From Stagonosporopsis chrysanthemi (Eukaryota; Ascomycota; Dothideomycetes; Pleosporales; Didymellaceae), in contig JAFISE010000179.1 in NCBI GenBank assembly GCA_022560025.1, forward strand, positions 1 through 61,642: 61,642 nucleotides of DNA, given 5' to 3'. The position numbers were made by a program, and so were the translations under genes. Positions within the stretch are counted from its first letter, which is position 1; each line of letters begins with the position of its first letter. Under the pieces are notes generated by a model. It did no database searches. It saw only the letters and a list, made by a program, of their open reading frames with translations, and was not told the origin of the DNA. Below, in pieces: positions 10,484-21,636 of this stretch.

Positions 10484-11025
10484 AGTTAGAGGAGATTTCA
10501 GTGCCAGCGGCTGGTCTATTCGAAATGCGAACGTACAACCTGCTTCATATACCAGATGCCGAGCTTATTCCTGGGCACGATGAATCAGATGCGCCGACAA
10601 AGACCAGGAACGACTTCCCGAAGAGGCAACGGACGAGCTTCTCAATCTAAGTTACACGATGTCACGAGCATTAAAGGCGCACTTCAACAGATACAGGAAT
10701 ATCGCTGTTGATCAAGACTGTGGATGACGCGATATCTTCGGGGTCTGAGGTGTAAACAATGCGGGGTGAGCGGAATCGGCAACCGCGCCGATACTAGAGT
10801 GGAGCGGTGGCTCGTTTTTGCGGAGGCTCGTTTTGCGGAGGCCGGGGATATGGCGAGAACGGTGTTTGATCTAACCAGATCGATGGCAATTGCCGAAGTT
10901 ATGCGGTTCTGCCGGTACAATTTGGCCGAAAACAAGGCTGCTGCTTGATACCACCAGTCTTGCTTGTCCAACGCTAATCTACCAACTTTCGACACAACGA
11001 GGGCACGTACTGGAATCCAACTAGA
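10484..11025. other. GH43 promoter and amidase 3' flank
   Basis: 542 bp. It holds the promoter of the minus-strand GH43 gene and the 3' end of the amidase gene. The open frames in it are short, lie on both strands and show no domain. No RNA gene seen. Confidence 0.6.
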
Positions 11026-12814
11026 CTATTTCCCGATCAACTTGCCGACATACTCAGCGATTGCCACTACCTTCTCTTCCTGCAACCGCCTGCCCACGAT
11101 TTGCAGACTGACATGCGCACCATGGTAGATTTCAGGATCATCTGTAGTTTTGTCAGTATGTGATGTTTGTAGTTTCACAGTGGAATACCCACAGTCGTCT
11201 TGGATCTCCTGGTCGCGCTCATCCAATGGCTTGAAATCGCTGCTCTTGACATCGATAGCTTTATCAACATTTGTGACTGGGAGAGCGACAGTTGAGTAAT
11301 CGAGCGCGTTGACCCAGGTAGTGTAGCCGTAGTACTTGTACTTCTCCCGCCTGGCAGCAGGCCACGGCGCCAGCGGTGAAATAACAGCATCAACTGGCTT
11401 GCCGGTACTCGTCTCCTTCGCAGTGCTGTTCCAGTACTCCATGTACTCCTTCTTCAAATGCCGCATTTGCACATTCGTTTCAGCAATTTCGGAAGCGGTG
11501 AACTCCTTCATCTCGTCCTGGTACAGAGACACTTGCTTCGCCATCGGTTCTCCTGAGAGCGCAAATGCTTCACGCACATCGCGGCCGCCGTCAAAGACCC
11601 AAGACCTGAATCCTGTGTCATTCAGAATCTTGTGGGAGGGTGGCGTCCAGCGCAAGATTTCATGACCTGAAGCTTCGAGAGCTTTCGTCACGAGTTCGAT
11701 GGCGCGACGAACGGGCGCTGTTGGAGTGACGACGCCATCGTCATGAATCACGCCAAATACCAACCTCTTTTCCTTCGGCACAGACTCACCGACAAACTGA
11801 AGCAGTTGCTGAACCTTTTCCTCCTCTTCGCTCCGCCATGGAATCTCATGCACCAAAGGATCGTGCAGCCACGGTTGTCGGAGCAGCAGGGCCTTTGTGA
11901 CCAACCGCAGTGATGCTGCAGTACTACCGAGAGGCCCGACAACAGAAAGAACCGTATTTTGGCCATCCATAGAATTTGCCATACCCTCATAGGGCAGGCG
12001 CCCAGTAGAGGGGCGAAGACCATAGAGGCCGTTGAACGCAGCCGGGATCCTAATACTGCCCCCAATATCGGTGCCAAAGCCAACCGGCGAGCCTCGAATT
12101 CCAATCAGGGCGCCTTCACCACCAGAGCTACCGCCGCTGCTCAGATTGCGGTTTTTGGGGTTTAGAGTGTAGTCAATGATGTTGTTGACCGTCTCGCCAG
12201 ACATGAGTGTGTGTGGTACACTAGTCTTGCAGTACAATACCGCGCCGCTCGCCCTCAGCTCTTTCACCAACTCGCTTTCAAAGACCTTCTCTTTGCCGGT
12301 ACCCTTCTTACCCTCGAACGTGCCGATCCACCCGACGTAGCCCATCGTAGTCTCGACATCTTTGACGTGGAATTGATCCTTGAGAGAGATTGGAAGGCCG
12401 TGAAGTGGACCGATGGGTTGCTTGTGTTCAGCAAAGTATTCATCAAGTTTTTTGGCATCGCTAATGGCGGCATCGAAGAAGATCTCGTGAAGGCAGTGGA
12501 GCTGCAATACTTAGTACTACTACGGAGCTGGAGGCGTTTTATGTTACCAATTGATGTGCCAGTGCTGCTCTGTGGCAGAAAGCTCGTGTGGTCTCTTCGG
12601 CAGTCCAAGACCCCGTCGTGGTCTTCTCGACAATCTGATCGGCATCGCTTTCAGTGATCTCCAGCTCTTCCTTCGACAGATACTGCTTGACATGGTCGGT
12701 TACGTCGACTTGCTCTTTCACAGAAGGCAGGCTGTCAACTCGCCATTCTGAAGGGATTAGAGCGGAGATAGCTTCGCGCTTCTTAGCTGCGGCATCTTGC
12801 CATGATGTCGTCAT
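11026..12814 (-). CDS. Amidase signature family protein
   Basis: Model: exons 12814-12548, 12501-11193 and 11141-11026. Intron 1 (46 bp, GTAACA...TTGCAG) joins AHQL to LHCLHEIFFDAA. Intron 2 (51 bp, 11192-11142) starts GTGGGT, has a TACTGAC branch site and ends CTACAG; it is a multiple of three without a stop, so a plain ORF reads through it, but removing it restores QDDYDPEIYHGA as in the family. The family hydrolyses amides with a Ser-cisSer-Lys triad: Lys in LPISLKDQF, the cis-Ser in SSGGSSGGEGALI and the nucleophile Ser in TDIGGSIRIPA are all present. No signal peptide, so probably cytosolic. The product is about 563 aa, normal for fungal acetamidase-like enzymes. The substrate is unknown. 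Confidence 0.92.
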
Positions 12815-14637
12815 GGTGTTGACTTTTGATTGTAGGCGTGGGAATCTTTAACGGCAATTCACAGGCAATTCACAAAGCGAAGAAAGCTGATCACGAAAAG
12901 ATTTCAGCTTGGGGGAGATAACAATGACATGTAGATTACGAAGTTGGAGACTTGCTCTGGATAGATAACTGGAGCTCTCGGTAACTATCAGTTGGAGAGG
13001 TGGGGTAATTGGAGCCTAGCAGCTTCCACATTCGTGTTAGACGTCGCGTGGATCAAAACGCCGCGGACTGCGGAACTATGCCGTTTCCATCTTGTAAGGG
13101 GCATGTTAACAATCTTGCTAGTTACAATCATGACTTTCTCTTTTCCCAAGACGTCGAACTTTTCTACAAGAGGGTTTTTTGGTAAGGGAAGGCGCGAACA
13201 TGCGCACAGGCACGGTGCCCATTTCAGCGCGTGCACGAGCTATTCCCGCTTTGTCAAGTCTCCAACGTCTCTACCTGTCTACGAAGAAGCTCGTTTGTTT
13301 TGAGCAATCGCTGGTGGGGACCTTAGATTCCTAAGTTGGCTACAGCCCCCCACAAAACGTTCGTTAGATCTTCTTGCGGAGACATGTAGTGTTTACTGCT
13401 CTCTTTTCTCTACGCTGCTAAAGCCAAATTTGAAGTGTATCCTGCAAGATTTGTAGCGCGCACAGAGGATTTGGTAAGGGTGGCCTGTCAATCCGATCGG
13501 CCAAAAGAAACGAGCTTCTTCGTAGCGTCACACGCAGAAATATTGCTGTCCTGCAACTCAGATGAGCCAAATACTTTTCGAAGTTGATTACATAGCTTCG
13601 AAGAACCTCCACCAGAGCTGCAGCCTCTTACGTATCCCAACCGCTACAACGCACGCTCCGATTATATTCTCTCTTCGACTCAGCAAATCGTGGTGGCATA
13701 AATTACACTTGTCAAACTCTCCGAGCAGAGGTACTTGAGGATTAGTGCACGGAGGATCGACCTTCAAGGCGTAGTTCATTCAAGACGTAGTTCAAGGCGT
13801 TCTTCGAGGCTATCTTATCTGGTTTCCACATCGAAGTTCTGCATCACATCACCTCATCATCAGACGCTTGAAGGAGATGCAGTTAAGGCGCATCGATTAG
13901 ACAGTATGGACGCAAAGGTCAAGATTGAAGTCAGGTCGATCGATTTGCTGAACATGTCTTGACAGAGATGACCAACGATGATACGTTTAGGTTGCCCGCC
14001 TGCATGCATGATGAACGCACGGAAGTTCTCCTAGGTGTCAGAAGTCAGCTTAACTGTGTCGTCCAAAAGCGGTCCTGGCGTTGATGCGGAGCTTAAGCTA
14101 CCGTGTGGTGGGATACCTTCTTACGCGTTAGGCACTCTCGGAATCTAACGGATAGTGTTTTCTGATTCTACGAGTCACCAGAAGGGCGCCCCATCAGTAC
14201 TTAGTCTCGCCACATGTTCTGGGTTGTCCCTCCTCCAGCTTAGCCATCTATATTGTAAGCCACTACCGATCAACAAATAAGCACAGGCGGCCTACACATC
14301 CCACTAGCTAAGAGAAGCTTGATCCTCACTCCTCGCCCTAGTGCCTCCCACAAACAGCTACTGCTTGTCATCGCTAAGCAAATCAAAGCCTTGATGTTCC
14401 CGATCATACAACCTATCAGCGGGCGTTGTCAGCGCTAGCGCCACGAGGTTCGCCTTAATTGCAATCTGAACAGGAAGGTGACAAGCGTATCTGGGAACTG
14501 CGTTACGGCATGATCTATAAGAAAGCGAAAATGCCGCACTTCGAGCGCGTTTTCGTTTTGCTTGGTTGCGTTGCATTCACGAAAAATTGCTCTCCGGTGC
14601 CCTTTTGCGGTGTTGAAACTTGAACAACAGGCCCGTC
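12815..14637. other. 1.8-kb gene-free stretch
   Basis: The longest stretch without a supported gene. Its open frames are all under 105 codons, on both strands, with no domain or convincing splice partners. A short imperfect direct repeat around CGTAGTTCA occurs near 13769-13795. It must contain the promoter of the amidase and of the small membrane protein. I see no transposon ends. Confidence 0.55.
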
Positions 14638-15114
14638 ATGTTGTCCACGGCGATACCTCTCTTCTTCGCACTCTTCCAAATCACATGCGCCGCGCCAGCG
14701 ACCTCATTCCCGGACACTGGCATCCACCGTCTCCAAAAGCGCCTTGAGACCGGCCCTATAGTCGCACTCGGCATTTGCATTCCCACCGCTGCTCTCGTCA
14801 TCGGCCTCGGTCTTGGCATATTGTGGTTCTACCCCGAGCAGGTGCGCAAATTGCGCGCGCAGAACTCAAGGCGCGAAGCCAATCTCGCGAATTCAATGGC
14901 TGGAAGGGAGCGACAAAGACGAGGGAGCGAGCATGCAACATTGCCAGTATACAAGGAACATGAGGAAAGTGATCATGAGCTAGAAGATCGACCACGTGGA
15001 GAGACCCCGGCCGCACCGACTGCACCAACTGTGCCGGCTGCGACTGCTCAGCCCAGCCAGAGCTACCAAGCGCAGCCGCCCCTGGACGCGAGACACGCCG
15101 CACTTACAGTGTAA
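14638..15114 (+). CDS. Small single-pass membrane protein, hypothetical
   Basis: 158 aa from ATG 14638; the frame opens six codons earlier, at a TTG. An N-terminal hydrophobic segment (~2-18) ending in CAAPA looks like a signal peptide. It is followed by a short lumenal/extracellular part with a KR site (~33-34), a strong transmembrane helix (IVALGICIPTAALVIGLGLG, ~38-57), a basic stop-transfer region, and a cytosolic tail with LPVYKE and a Pro/Ala/Thr-rich end. This is a type I layout. LPVY resembles, but is not, a canonical PPxY motif for Rsp5-type ligases. Many moulds have small proteins of this kind with unknown roles. No intron is needed. Confidence 0.7.
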   Translation: MLSTAIPLFFALFQITCAAPATSFPDTGIHRLQKRLETGPIVALGICIPTAALVIGLGLGILWFYPEQVRKLRAQNSRREANLANSMAGRERQRRGSEHATLPVYKEHEESDHELEDRPRGETPAAPTAPTVPAATAQPSQSYQAQPPLDARHAALTV

Positions 15115-16572
15115 TGGAGGAAACATTCGATCATCCCGGGCGGAGTAGGCCAAACACAGGACGAGTGCTTGTCACAAGGATCTTGATTGTGGGAAGAGGA
15201 GAGCAGTTGAATTCCAGAAATGGAACTTTGACGACTGACGAACACCTTCACCGATGGGGGAAAAGATAGGACTGTTCTTGCATGGGAGGAGAAAAATTTT
15301 ACTACATCTTCTCCTCTGCTGACGATCAGCGCACCACTTCTCAGATCTTTTACTTGTGCCAATGTGTCTTACCCCCTTCAAGTTTGGAGCCATGTATTTC
15401 CCGTCGTACCACTCACATCCTCTGTGGGCCAAAGGCTTGAGCTTCCCAGCGAAATGAGCGACGGATCTTGTCCAAGCTCAACATTCACTTCCCCACCCCA
15501 AGCCAAAATGCTTGACGATCAATTAGCACTTAGTTCAAGGTAAAACCTGCAAGGCTGCTGATAGGCTATTGTTATAGCCATGGGTGCTTACCAATAACGC
15601 AGTTTTACAGTGCCTAACTGAAATACTAGATAGTCTAGCCAGAAGAACGCTCGGTACACGCTGCCTCTTAGGCTGGACAGATCACACATTAGTTTCGAGG
15701 ACTATAGTATGTCAGGCTGGAAACCCCCCGCGACGAACACGTACATGTGATGTTGCCATCGAAGATGGCTTGGCGCGGCCAATTAATCTATCCTTGGATG
15801 ATCGTTCGCACCGGACCTAATGTGTAAGCGATAAACCGTGAGCGTCGTTTGGCTAGACAATTCCGCTGCTGCTACGTGCTAGAATATGGTGGTTTGTGAG
15901 GCCTGCTCTGCTGTACTGTGTAGGGCTCTTTGTCTGGACCAACGACGGTGACGGTCAACTACTGTTTTCTCTGTACATGTGCCGAACACAAAATGAACTT
16001 GCTCATACTCTGACTACGTTGCAGGTAACCTTGGAATTACACACTCGACTAATTCTAATTCCAGCTGTGTACTCCGAGCTGAATGACCAACTAGAACAAT
16101 AACAGCTGGATCTGCTCCTTTAAGCACTACTAGTAACTGTCGGATCCCGGCAAATTTTAGGCCCCGTGGGCTAATGTGGATATACCATGTTCCGCGCCCC
16201 GTCACTTCCCCACATGTAATGTTCCCAAGCGTGCAGCTCGGCTCCGAGGTGACTAGCATTGAATCAAGATTCTTGCTCGGTTTTCGTCTCGGTCCCGAGC
16301 AACAGCTCATGATGTGTGGCGCTCATTCTTGCACTTTTGCTAGAAATGTCGATCTACGGATGCCAATTGTATTGCAGATGATTATGAAAATGACTCAAAA
16401 GTCCAACAGATCCCACTAACTCTACTTTCATCCACTGTGTGAAGGTCCATGCCATCACTCTCGGAGAGCGCATGCAAAGACATAATTCGTTTGTGGCTAG
16501 GCAGGGCTGCTCATTTCGAACTGTGGACATGAGTCATTGCTTTGTCCTGATACCAGGTACCCAACTCACATC
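15115..16572. other. 1.46-kb gene-free stretch
   Basis: No supported gene on either strand: the frames are short, Cys/Ser/Leu-rich and unrelated to one another. This is the shared 3' region of the plus-strand membrane protein gene and the minus-strand 120-aa gene. Confidence 0.55.
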
Positions 16573-17063
16573 TTACAATAAACCTATCGTTACGTCACCC
16601 TTGACTCTGGCGTAAATCTCGACCTAGAAGTACCACGTCAGCAAAATCGCCATCTCGCGTTTTCCACGAGCGGAATTCGTACCTCCACTTCCAAGTCCAA
16701 CTCAATCTTGATTTTCAAGCTACTATCCTTGTCGCCATCCTTCGGCGGCCGGTCTGCAATCCGGGACTGGTGGACAGGCACCATTCGACGGCCTCCTTTC
16801 CTCTTTGGTGGATTAGGCTGAGGGACTTCCGAATCCTCGGTTGTCTCGTCTTCGTCTGGCTGTGGGGGAGGAACCTTTTGCATTGTGCCTTGACTGAGCT
16901 TTTTTGGCTTTTTGCGGTCATTTGTCACGTCATTGGAGACCTCAGAGGTATCTGTACCCGCCGGATAGTCTGTGACTGGAGTGCTGTAGATATACTGTTA
17001 GTTTTGGCATGCGTAGGACATGATAGTCCAAGGCGCGGCAGTTGGCGCTTACTCCTGAGCCAT
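16573..17063 (-). CDS. 120-aa protein of unknown function with alternating beta-strand, three exons
   Basis: Model: exons 17063-17053 (11 nt), 16983-16683 and 16623-16573; 363 nt including the stop. Intron 1 (69 bp) runs GTAAGC...CTACAG with an ACTAAC branch site; intron 2 (59 bp) runs GTACGA...TTCTAG with a TGCTGAC branch site. Frame is kept across both, and the joined product starts MAQDTPVTDYPAGTDTSEVS. The middle is charged and Pro-rich (KPKKLSQ, PPPQPDEDETTED, PPKRKGGRR). The C-terminal 30 residues read LKIKIELDLEVEVEIYARV then KGDVTIGLL: near-perfect alternation of hydrophobic and polar residues, as in a long amphipathic beta-strand. I recognise the KIELDLEVEV...ARVKGD...L block as recurring at the C-terminus of uncharacterised mould proteins. 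Function unknown. It is divergent from the 17487 gene. Confidence 0.82.
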
Positions 17064-17486
17064 TGAGTGTAAAGAGTACGCTTCCTATGACAATATACTG
17101 AAGTGTTGATTTTATGTACAAGGTTGATTGAACAAGTTGTTTATTTGATGCGTCTTGCACAAATACCACATACTTTATACGTAGACGGCAGTCATCATGA
17201 CGAGCCCCTGAAGCCAGGGGTCGTTCTTGATTCAAAACTTGTTTGGACAAGACACTATCTATCGCCACGTACGTACATACTTCAGAAATACGAAGCGAAA
17301 GTCTGCATCCTGATCGCGGATATGGATGGTCAGCGTGGCCTGATAGCTGACGTCACGGCGCTGGATTGACTGAACTGGATCCACATCAATGCAGCAATCC
17401 TGCATCTCTGGGCAATGAACTCTACCAGGAAATAAGCTCAACAATCTCAAGACCACCAACTTCATATCACTGTCAGTTCAGATATC
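17064..17486. promoter_or_regulatory. Shared divergent promoter region of two unknown genes
   Basis: 423 bp between two start codons pointing away from each other (17063 minus, 17487 plus). Co-regulation is possible but inferred only from layout. No clear TATA box or repeat was identified. Confidence 0.5.
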
Positions 17487-18189
17487 ATGGTACTGGGAAT
17501 TCTCACTTCATTGGCTGCCTGTCCTGCAATCATTGGAACCGTCGAAGCAGTGCGTCAAGGGCAAAAGCAAAATGCTAGAGAAAGGCACCGGGGTCTGAAG
17601 TCAAACATGTTTGTACACAGTTCAACGATTACTAGCGCAGGGAGAGAAGTAGACGGATGTCAAGTGGTTTTGAGCGACAATAAGGTGCGCGATGTCTTTC
17701 TATTTTCCCTATGTCTGTTTACAGATCACAATCAGCCAATCATGTACATTGACATCTGGTCAGTTGTATCTTGCAATGTCCACAGAGGAATATCCAGATG
17801 GCCGACCTGAAGATCATCCATTTGCGGGGTATTTTCTTCAGCATCCAGACCACAATTGGGGTCGTCAAGGGGAAGGTCTCGTTTCCACCATCTCAGATGA
17901 GCCTCCACAGCTGAATTGGATCTACATTGACCGGGATACTCAAGAGGTCAAATACGGAAATCGAGAAGAATCAGAAGGTCACATCTTAGGGCCTTGGGAT
18001 GTTACTAAAGTCGATAGAAGGGTCACTCTGGAGGGATGGGAAGGATTCGTGGCAGTGGAGTATGGCCCTCAGGAGTGGGCTCTTTACTTTGACAGATACG
18101 ATGATGGCTTGAATGGTATCATTGATCCGGCAATGAAGGTGGTAGAGGTCACTCTAGAAAGAAGAGAGAGGAAACAGAGAAAAGGATAA
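17487..18189 (+). CDS. Conserved fungal protein of unknown function, 207 aa
   Basis: Model: exons 17487-17684 and 17764-18189. The 79-bp intron starts GTGCGC and ends GGTCAG; an earlier acceptor (TTACAG, ~17724) would add 13 residues, but joining DNK to LYLAMSTEE fits the family better as I remember it. The N-terminus MVLGILTSLAACPAIIGTVE is hydrophobic and is followed by a basic QGQKQNARERHRG. The body holds HPFAGYFLQHP, GEGLVSTISDEPPQLNWIYI, a DRDTQEVKYG block, GHILGPWDVTK and GWEGFVAVEYGPQEWALYFD, and the C-terminus is basic (RRERKQRKG). This block order is shared by a family of roughly 200-residue proteins common in moulds and never, to my knowledge, given a function. The N-terminal segment could be membrane-associated; that is inference. 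Codon use is normal. Confidence 0.88.
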
Positions 18190-19291
18190 TTGTTGCAAGA
18201 AAATACCTCGCACCCTGGGCAAGGTGGGACTTGCTAGCAGAGAGATCAATCCGAGGCTTTGAAGCAGCTTTCGAGATCAGAATATCTATAAGAGAGCCTT
18301 GGCTAAATGGCGCGAACACCAAACGATGGCGAGCTTGATGTTTGGAAATATGGGACTGGGTGATTTTACGCCTGGGGGCTTTGGGACGAGAAATTGGGGC
18401 TTGAAAGGGAGGATCTGGAGCAGCCTTTCAAGGAAATAGGAAGTGAGATCAAGTAGGGATTGAACGGTCTTTCCTAGGGTGTATGCGACTGTAGATCCTG
18501 TACGGGAGTTACGGTATTTCAATAGATAGATGGATGTAGCCACACGTTCGCTGTCCGTGGCTAAGATAGAGACAGCAAAGTTGTTGAGACACCTCTACTC
18601 ACGTGATCTGCTGCGTCTCACAGCGCTTTTCGCCATTAGTGCACGTCCTCTCCAGATTCGCGTGTCGAATGAACTATACCTATGTCCTATAATCGTTGTA
18701 GGAGACGTCGAACAAAAAGTGCGTATATCGCTGGATGTGGTGCAGCTTGCCCAGGTGATCACCGATAGCTGATGTGGCAGGCGCAGTCGATTGTGGCGTT
18801 TGACTGTGGCGCTGTTCCTACCAGAGTCGCAATCCAGTTCGACGACATGCTTGCCTGCTGGTCTGTATTGCCACACTCGTCGTGTGTTACGTTCCACGGC
18901 GAAAGGTCTTCGACCAATCTGCAGGTAACACTTTTGTGAAGTCGTATCAGCTGCACACACCCGTGAGGTCGTGCAGCTTCGAAACTCGCGCTAAATTGCC
19001 TTCAAAGACTCAATTGAAGCTGCGACGAAAGATCTACTTCTTTGCCAGGCGCGTAAAGGTTCAGCGCGCATTTACTTATGTGTTCGTCCGTGATGCGGCG
19101 GCCAAGTGACAAGGCTCGGCACGTGTGCAGGTGACAGCCGGACTCTGGCGGGGGAGCTGCGCGTTCGCTCAGCCACAGCACCGGCGTTCTGTCATCACAT
19201 CACCGCGACACTGCTCCACTGCTTTAACAAACAACTTGCTGCCAGACTTTCATTCTCCGCAAAGCATTCTCCAGACACTTGAGTTTTCAAG
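18190..19291. other. 1.1-kb intergenic region with part of a dispersed repeat
   Basis: No supported gene. The right half carries a stretch (about 18860-18950) related to one at 48240-48330. The rest is the promoter of the Ysc84-like gene and the 3' flank of the 207-aa gene. Confidence 0.55.
18860..18950 (+). repeat. Copy 1 of a diverged dispersed repeat
   Basis: The core at 18918-18947 (CTGCAGGTAAC, two mismatches, TTTTGTG, one mismatch, AGTCGTA) matches 48297-48326 at about 27 of 30 positions. Weaker matches (GTATTGC, GTGTTAC, TCGAC) lie upstream in the same order in both places. Confidence 0.5.
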
Positions 19292-20804
19292 ATGGGCTTC
19301 AGTCTCAACAACCCGCTGCCCTCGTCCATGAGGAGTAAGTTCCTGTCTCTGAATGCGATAAGCTAGTCTCAGAAGTGGTGAGGCTGGGTGTTCTGTGACG
19401 TCGCTGACAATCTGCGCTGCAGGCGAGTGCCGGAAAACAGGCAAGATTCTGGCGTCGTTCGTCGACCCGCGACAATCGTTTGGACCAGACAAGATCATCC
19501 CGCCGTCTGTCCTCGCAAATGCTAAGGTACTACATTAAAACTCTTCCTTGAGCTTCCGGACTGCCCGCAACGCGCCCAGCCCGCCGGCGCACGTCCAAGC
19601 TTAAAGAGTCTTTGGACACCACACACTGACATGAGCGCGCCTAGGGCCTCGCTATCCTCACCGTCTTCAAAGCTGGATTCCTCGGTACAGCACGTTTCGG
19701 TTCTGGCGTCGTCGTTGCGCGTCTCGCAGATGGGTCGTGGTCAGCACCCTCGGCCATTGGAACAATTGGTGGGGGATTCGGTGGACAAATCGGCTTCGAA
19801 TTGACCGACTTCGTATTTATCCTCAACGACGCATCGGCAGTACGCACGTTCGCGCAAGCCGGTTCGCTGACACTGGGCGGCAATGTATCGATCGCAGCCG
19901 GACCAGTCGGTAGAAACGCGGAAGCAGCCGGAGTCGCAAGTCTGAAGGGTGTGGCAGGCGTGTTCAGCTACAGCAAGACGAAGGGACTCTTTGCTGGTGT
20001 CAGTCTGGAAGGCAGCGGTCTGATTGAAAGGCGAGATGCGAACGAGAAGCTGTACGGGCGGAGATGGACTGCGCGCGAGCTGCTGAGTGGTCAGGTGCCT
20101 CCCCCACCGGCAGCTGAGCCTCTGCTACGCGTCCTCAACTCTAGGGTTTTCTCTGGCGTAAACGGCGCAGCCGCTGCAGACGACCGCATGTACAACGACA
20201 TTCCAGTCTACGATGACTCACACGACAACGTCGTATGGCAAGGACGTAGCGGCTCAGCCATGGGTGAGGGCGTACGAAGAGATCGTACAGGCTCGCTCGG
20301 TCAGGGTAGCCAGCACGGAGGCAACGACTACGAGTATCGCGATCGCCCCCAGCGCTCGTCGACATGGGCAGACGACGTTTATGACCGTCAGCCGAACACT
20401 GGAGGAGGCATCAACCGCTCATTTTCCACACGCGCCAACCCCAACGAAACGTTCGACACTATGACCAGCCGCAGCCGTTCATCTACGTTCGGTGACAACT
20501 ATTCCTACAGCGACCGGGCGCCTGGTCGACCATCCGCACCGAAGCCGGTGTTCGGTCAGAAGAAGACGGGCTTGGGTGCCGATCAGGCAATTGCAAAGTT
20601 CACTTTCGATCCCGATCAGCCCGGTGATCTTGGCTTCAAGAAGGGCGAGGTCATTACAATCCTGAAGAAGACCGACAACGAGACAGACTGGTGGACAGGA
20701 CGGATAGGCGATAGAGAGGGTATTTTCCCCAGGTAAGTCACTTTCGCCGTTGGACAATGGCAGTACACTAACAAACGGACAGCAACTATGTCGAGACAGT
20801 ATGA
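19292..20804 (+). CDS. LSB3: Ysc84/Lsb3-family (SYLF domain) SH3 protein
   Basis: Model: exons 19292-19334, 19423-19526, 19645-20732 and 20783-20804, giving 418 aa; all junctions are GT-AG and keep frame. Residues 1-~225 form the SYLF/Ysc84 domain: MGFSLNNPLPSSMR, KTGKILASFVDP, IPPSVLANAKGLAILTVFKA, then GGGFGGQIGFELTDFVFILN. This domain binds lipids and actin. A Ser/Arg/Asp-rich linker (~240-355) carries no fold. The C-terminal SH3 domain (~360-418) shows AIAKFTFDPDQPGDLGFKKG, DWWTGRIGDREGIFPSNYVE. In yeast, Lsb3 and Ysc84 act at cortical actin patches during endocytosis; the same role is likely here. The last exon is only 22 nt and supplies the conserved SNYVETV end. The symbol reflects the family (LSB3 and YSC84 are paralogues), not proven one-to-one orthology. 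Confidence 0.93.
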
Positions 20805-21636
20805 GACCGATCCATGCAGCGATATGCTTCTCTTCTTGTGTTAGACTTCGTGTCTCCTGTTTTCGCGTCCAAAAGATACCTTCTCCGTACTACCTAGGCT
20901 GCTATATACGATTTCTCTATACCCTCGCGGATGCACTTGTCGAAATTGCTTGGCACGTAAGGCGTCAAGGTTCACCTGTATTGTATGGGTTGCGAGTCCA
21001 TTTGCATCTAGGTATTTCCCTACATCACTCATTTCGATACCTCACAATTCACACTCTTCTTACGTCCCAAAATACCTCACTCGCATTTCGTTCGCCCGTG
21101 TTGTCGCAAAAGGGCGAACTGATTGAGAGTTTGTCGCTGCTGTTCTTTGTTCAGGTAGTAGCACCTTCCCTGGTCGACTTTTTGTTCCATCAATGTCGCA
21201 TCCAGTCACCGTTTAATCTTTGCGTATACGCGATTCATGATATGTACGAAAATTCCAGATGATGAATGGGCAACACTGTTGCTGCACCTGATGTCTCCAG
21301 CTCACGATGTACAACCACGATGGCACGACAAAAGCATTGTCCGGGCCAAACAACAAGCGGACATACATTGTGCTGGAAGCAAGACAATGAACGACCACCT
21401 GGTGAGGCTTTGGAATGTTTCTTTGTCTCGTCGCGCCAGCCATATACCTTCGCACACCTGTGCACTTGTTTGCCTATCTCAAAATTCACAAACAACTTTC
21501 ACAAAAGCACGTCCCAGACTGATTTAGGCCGTACAGGCGCGCAACTACTTCATCTCAACACATAGATCAATCAGAACGGAACAGCTGTCTCAAACTTATG
21601 CTGATGCAGGTGGTGTCTTACCTCAAGAAAGCTATC
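20805..21636. other. Intergenic region, no gene seen
   Basis: Follows the SH3 gene and precedes the zinc-finger gene. Open frames up to about 170 codons occur on the plus strand just after the SH3 stop, but they are Leu/Ser/Cys-rich with no domain and probably reflect 3' UTR. The 3' part (about 21200-21636) is the promoter of the next gene. Confidence 0.5.
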
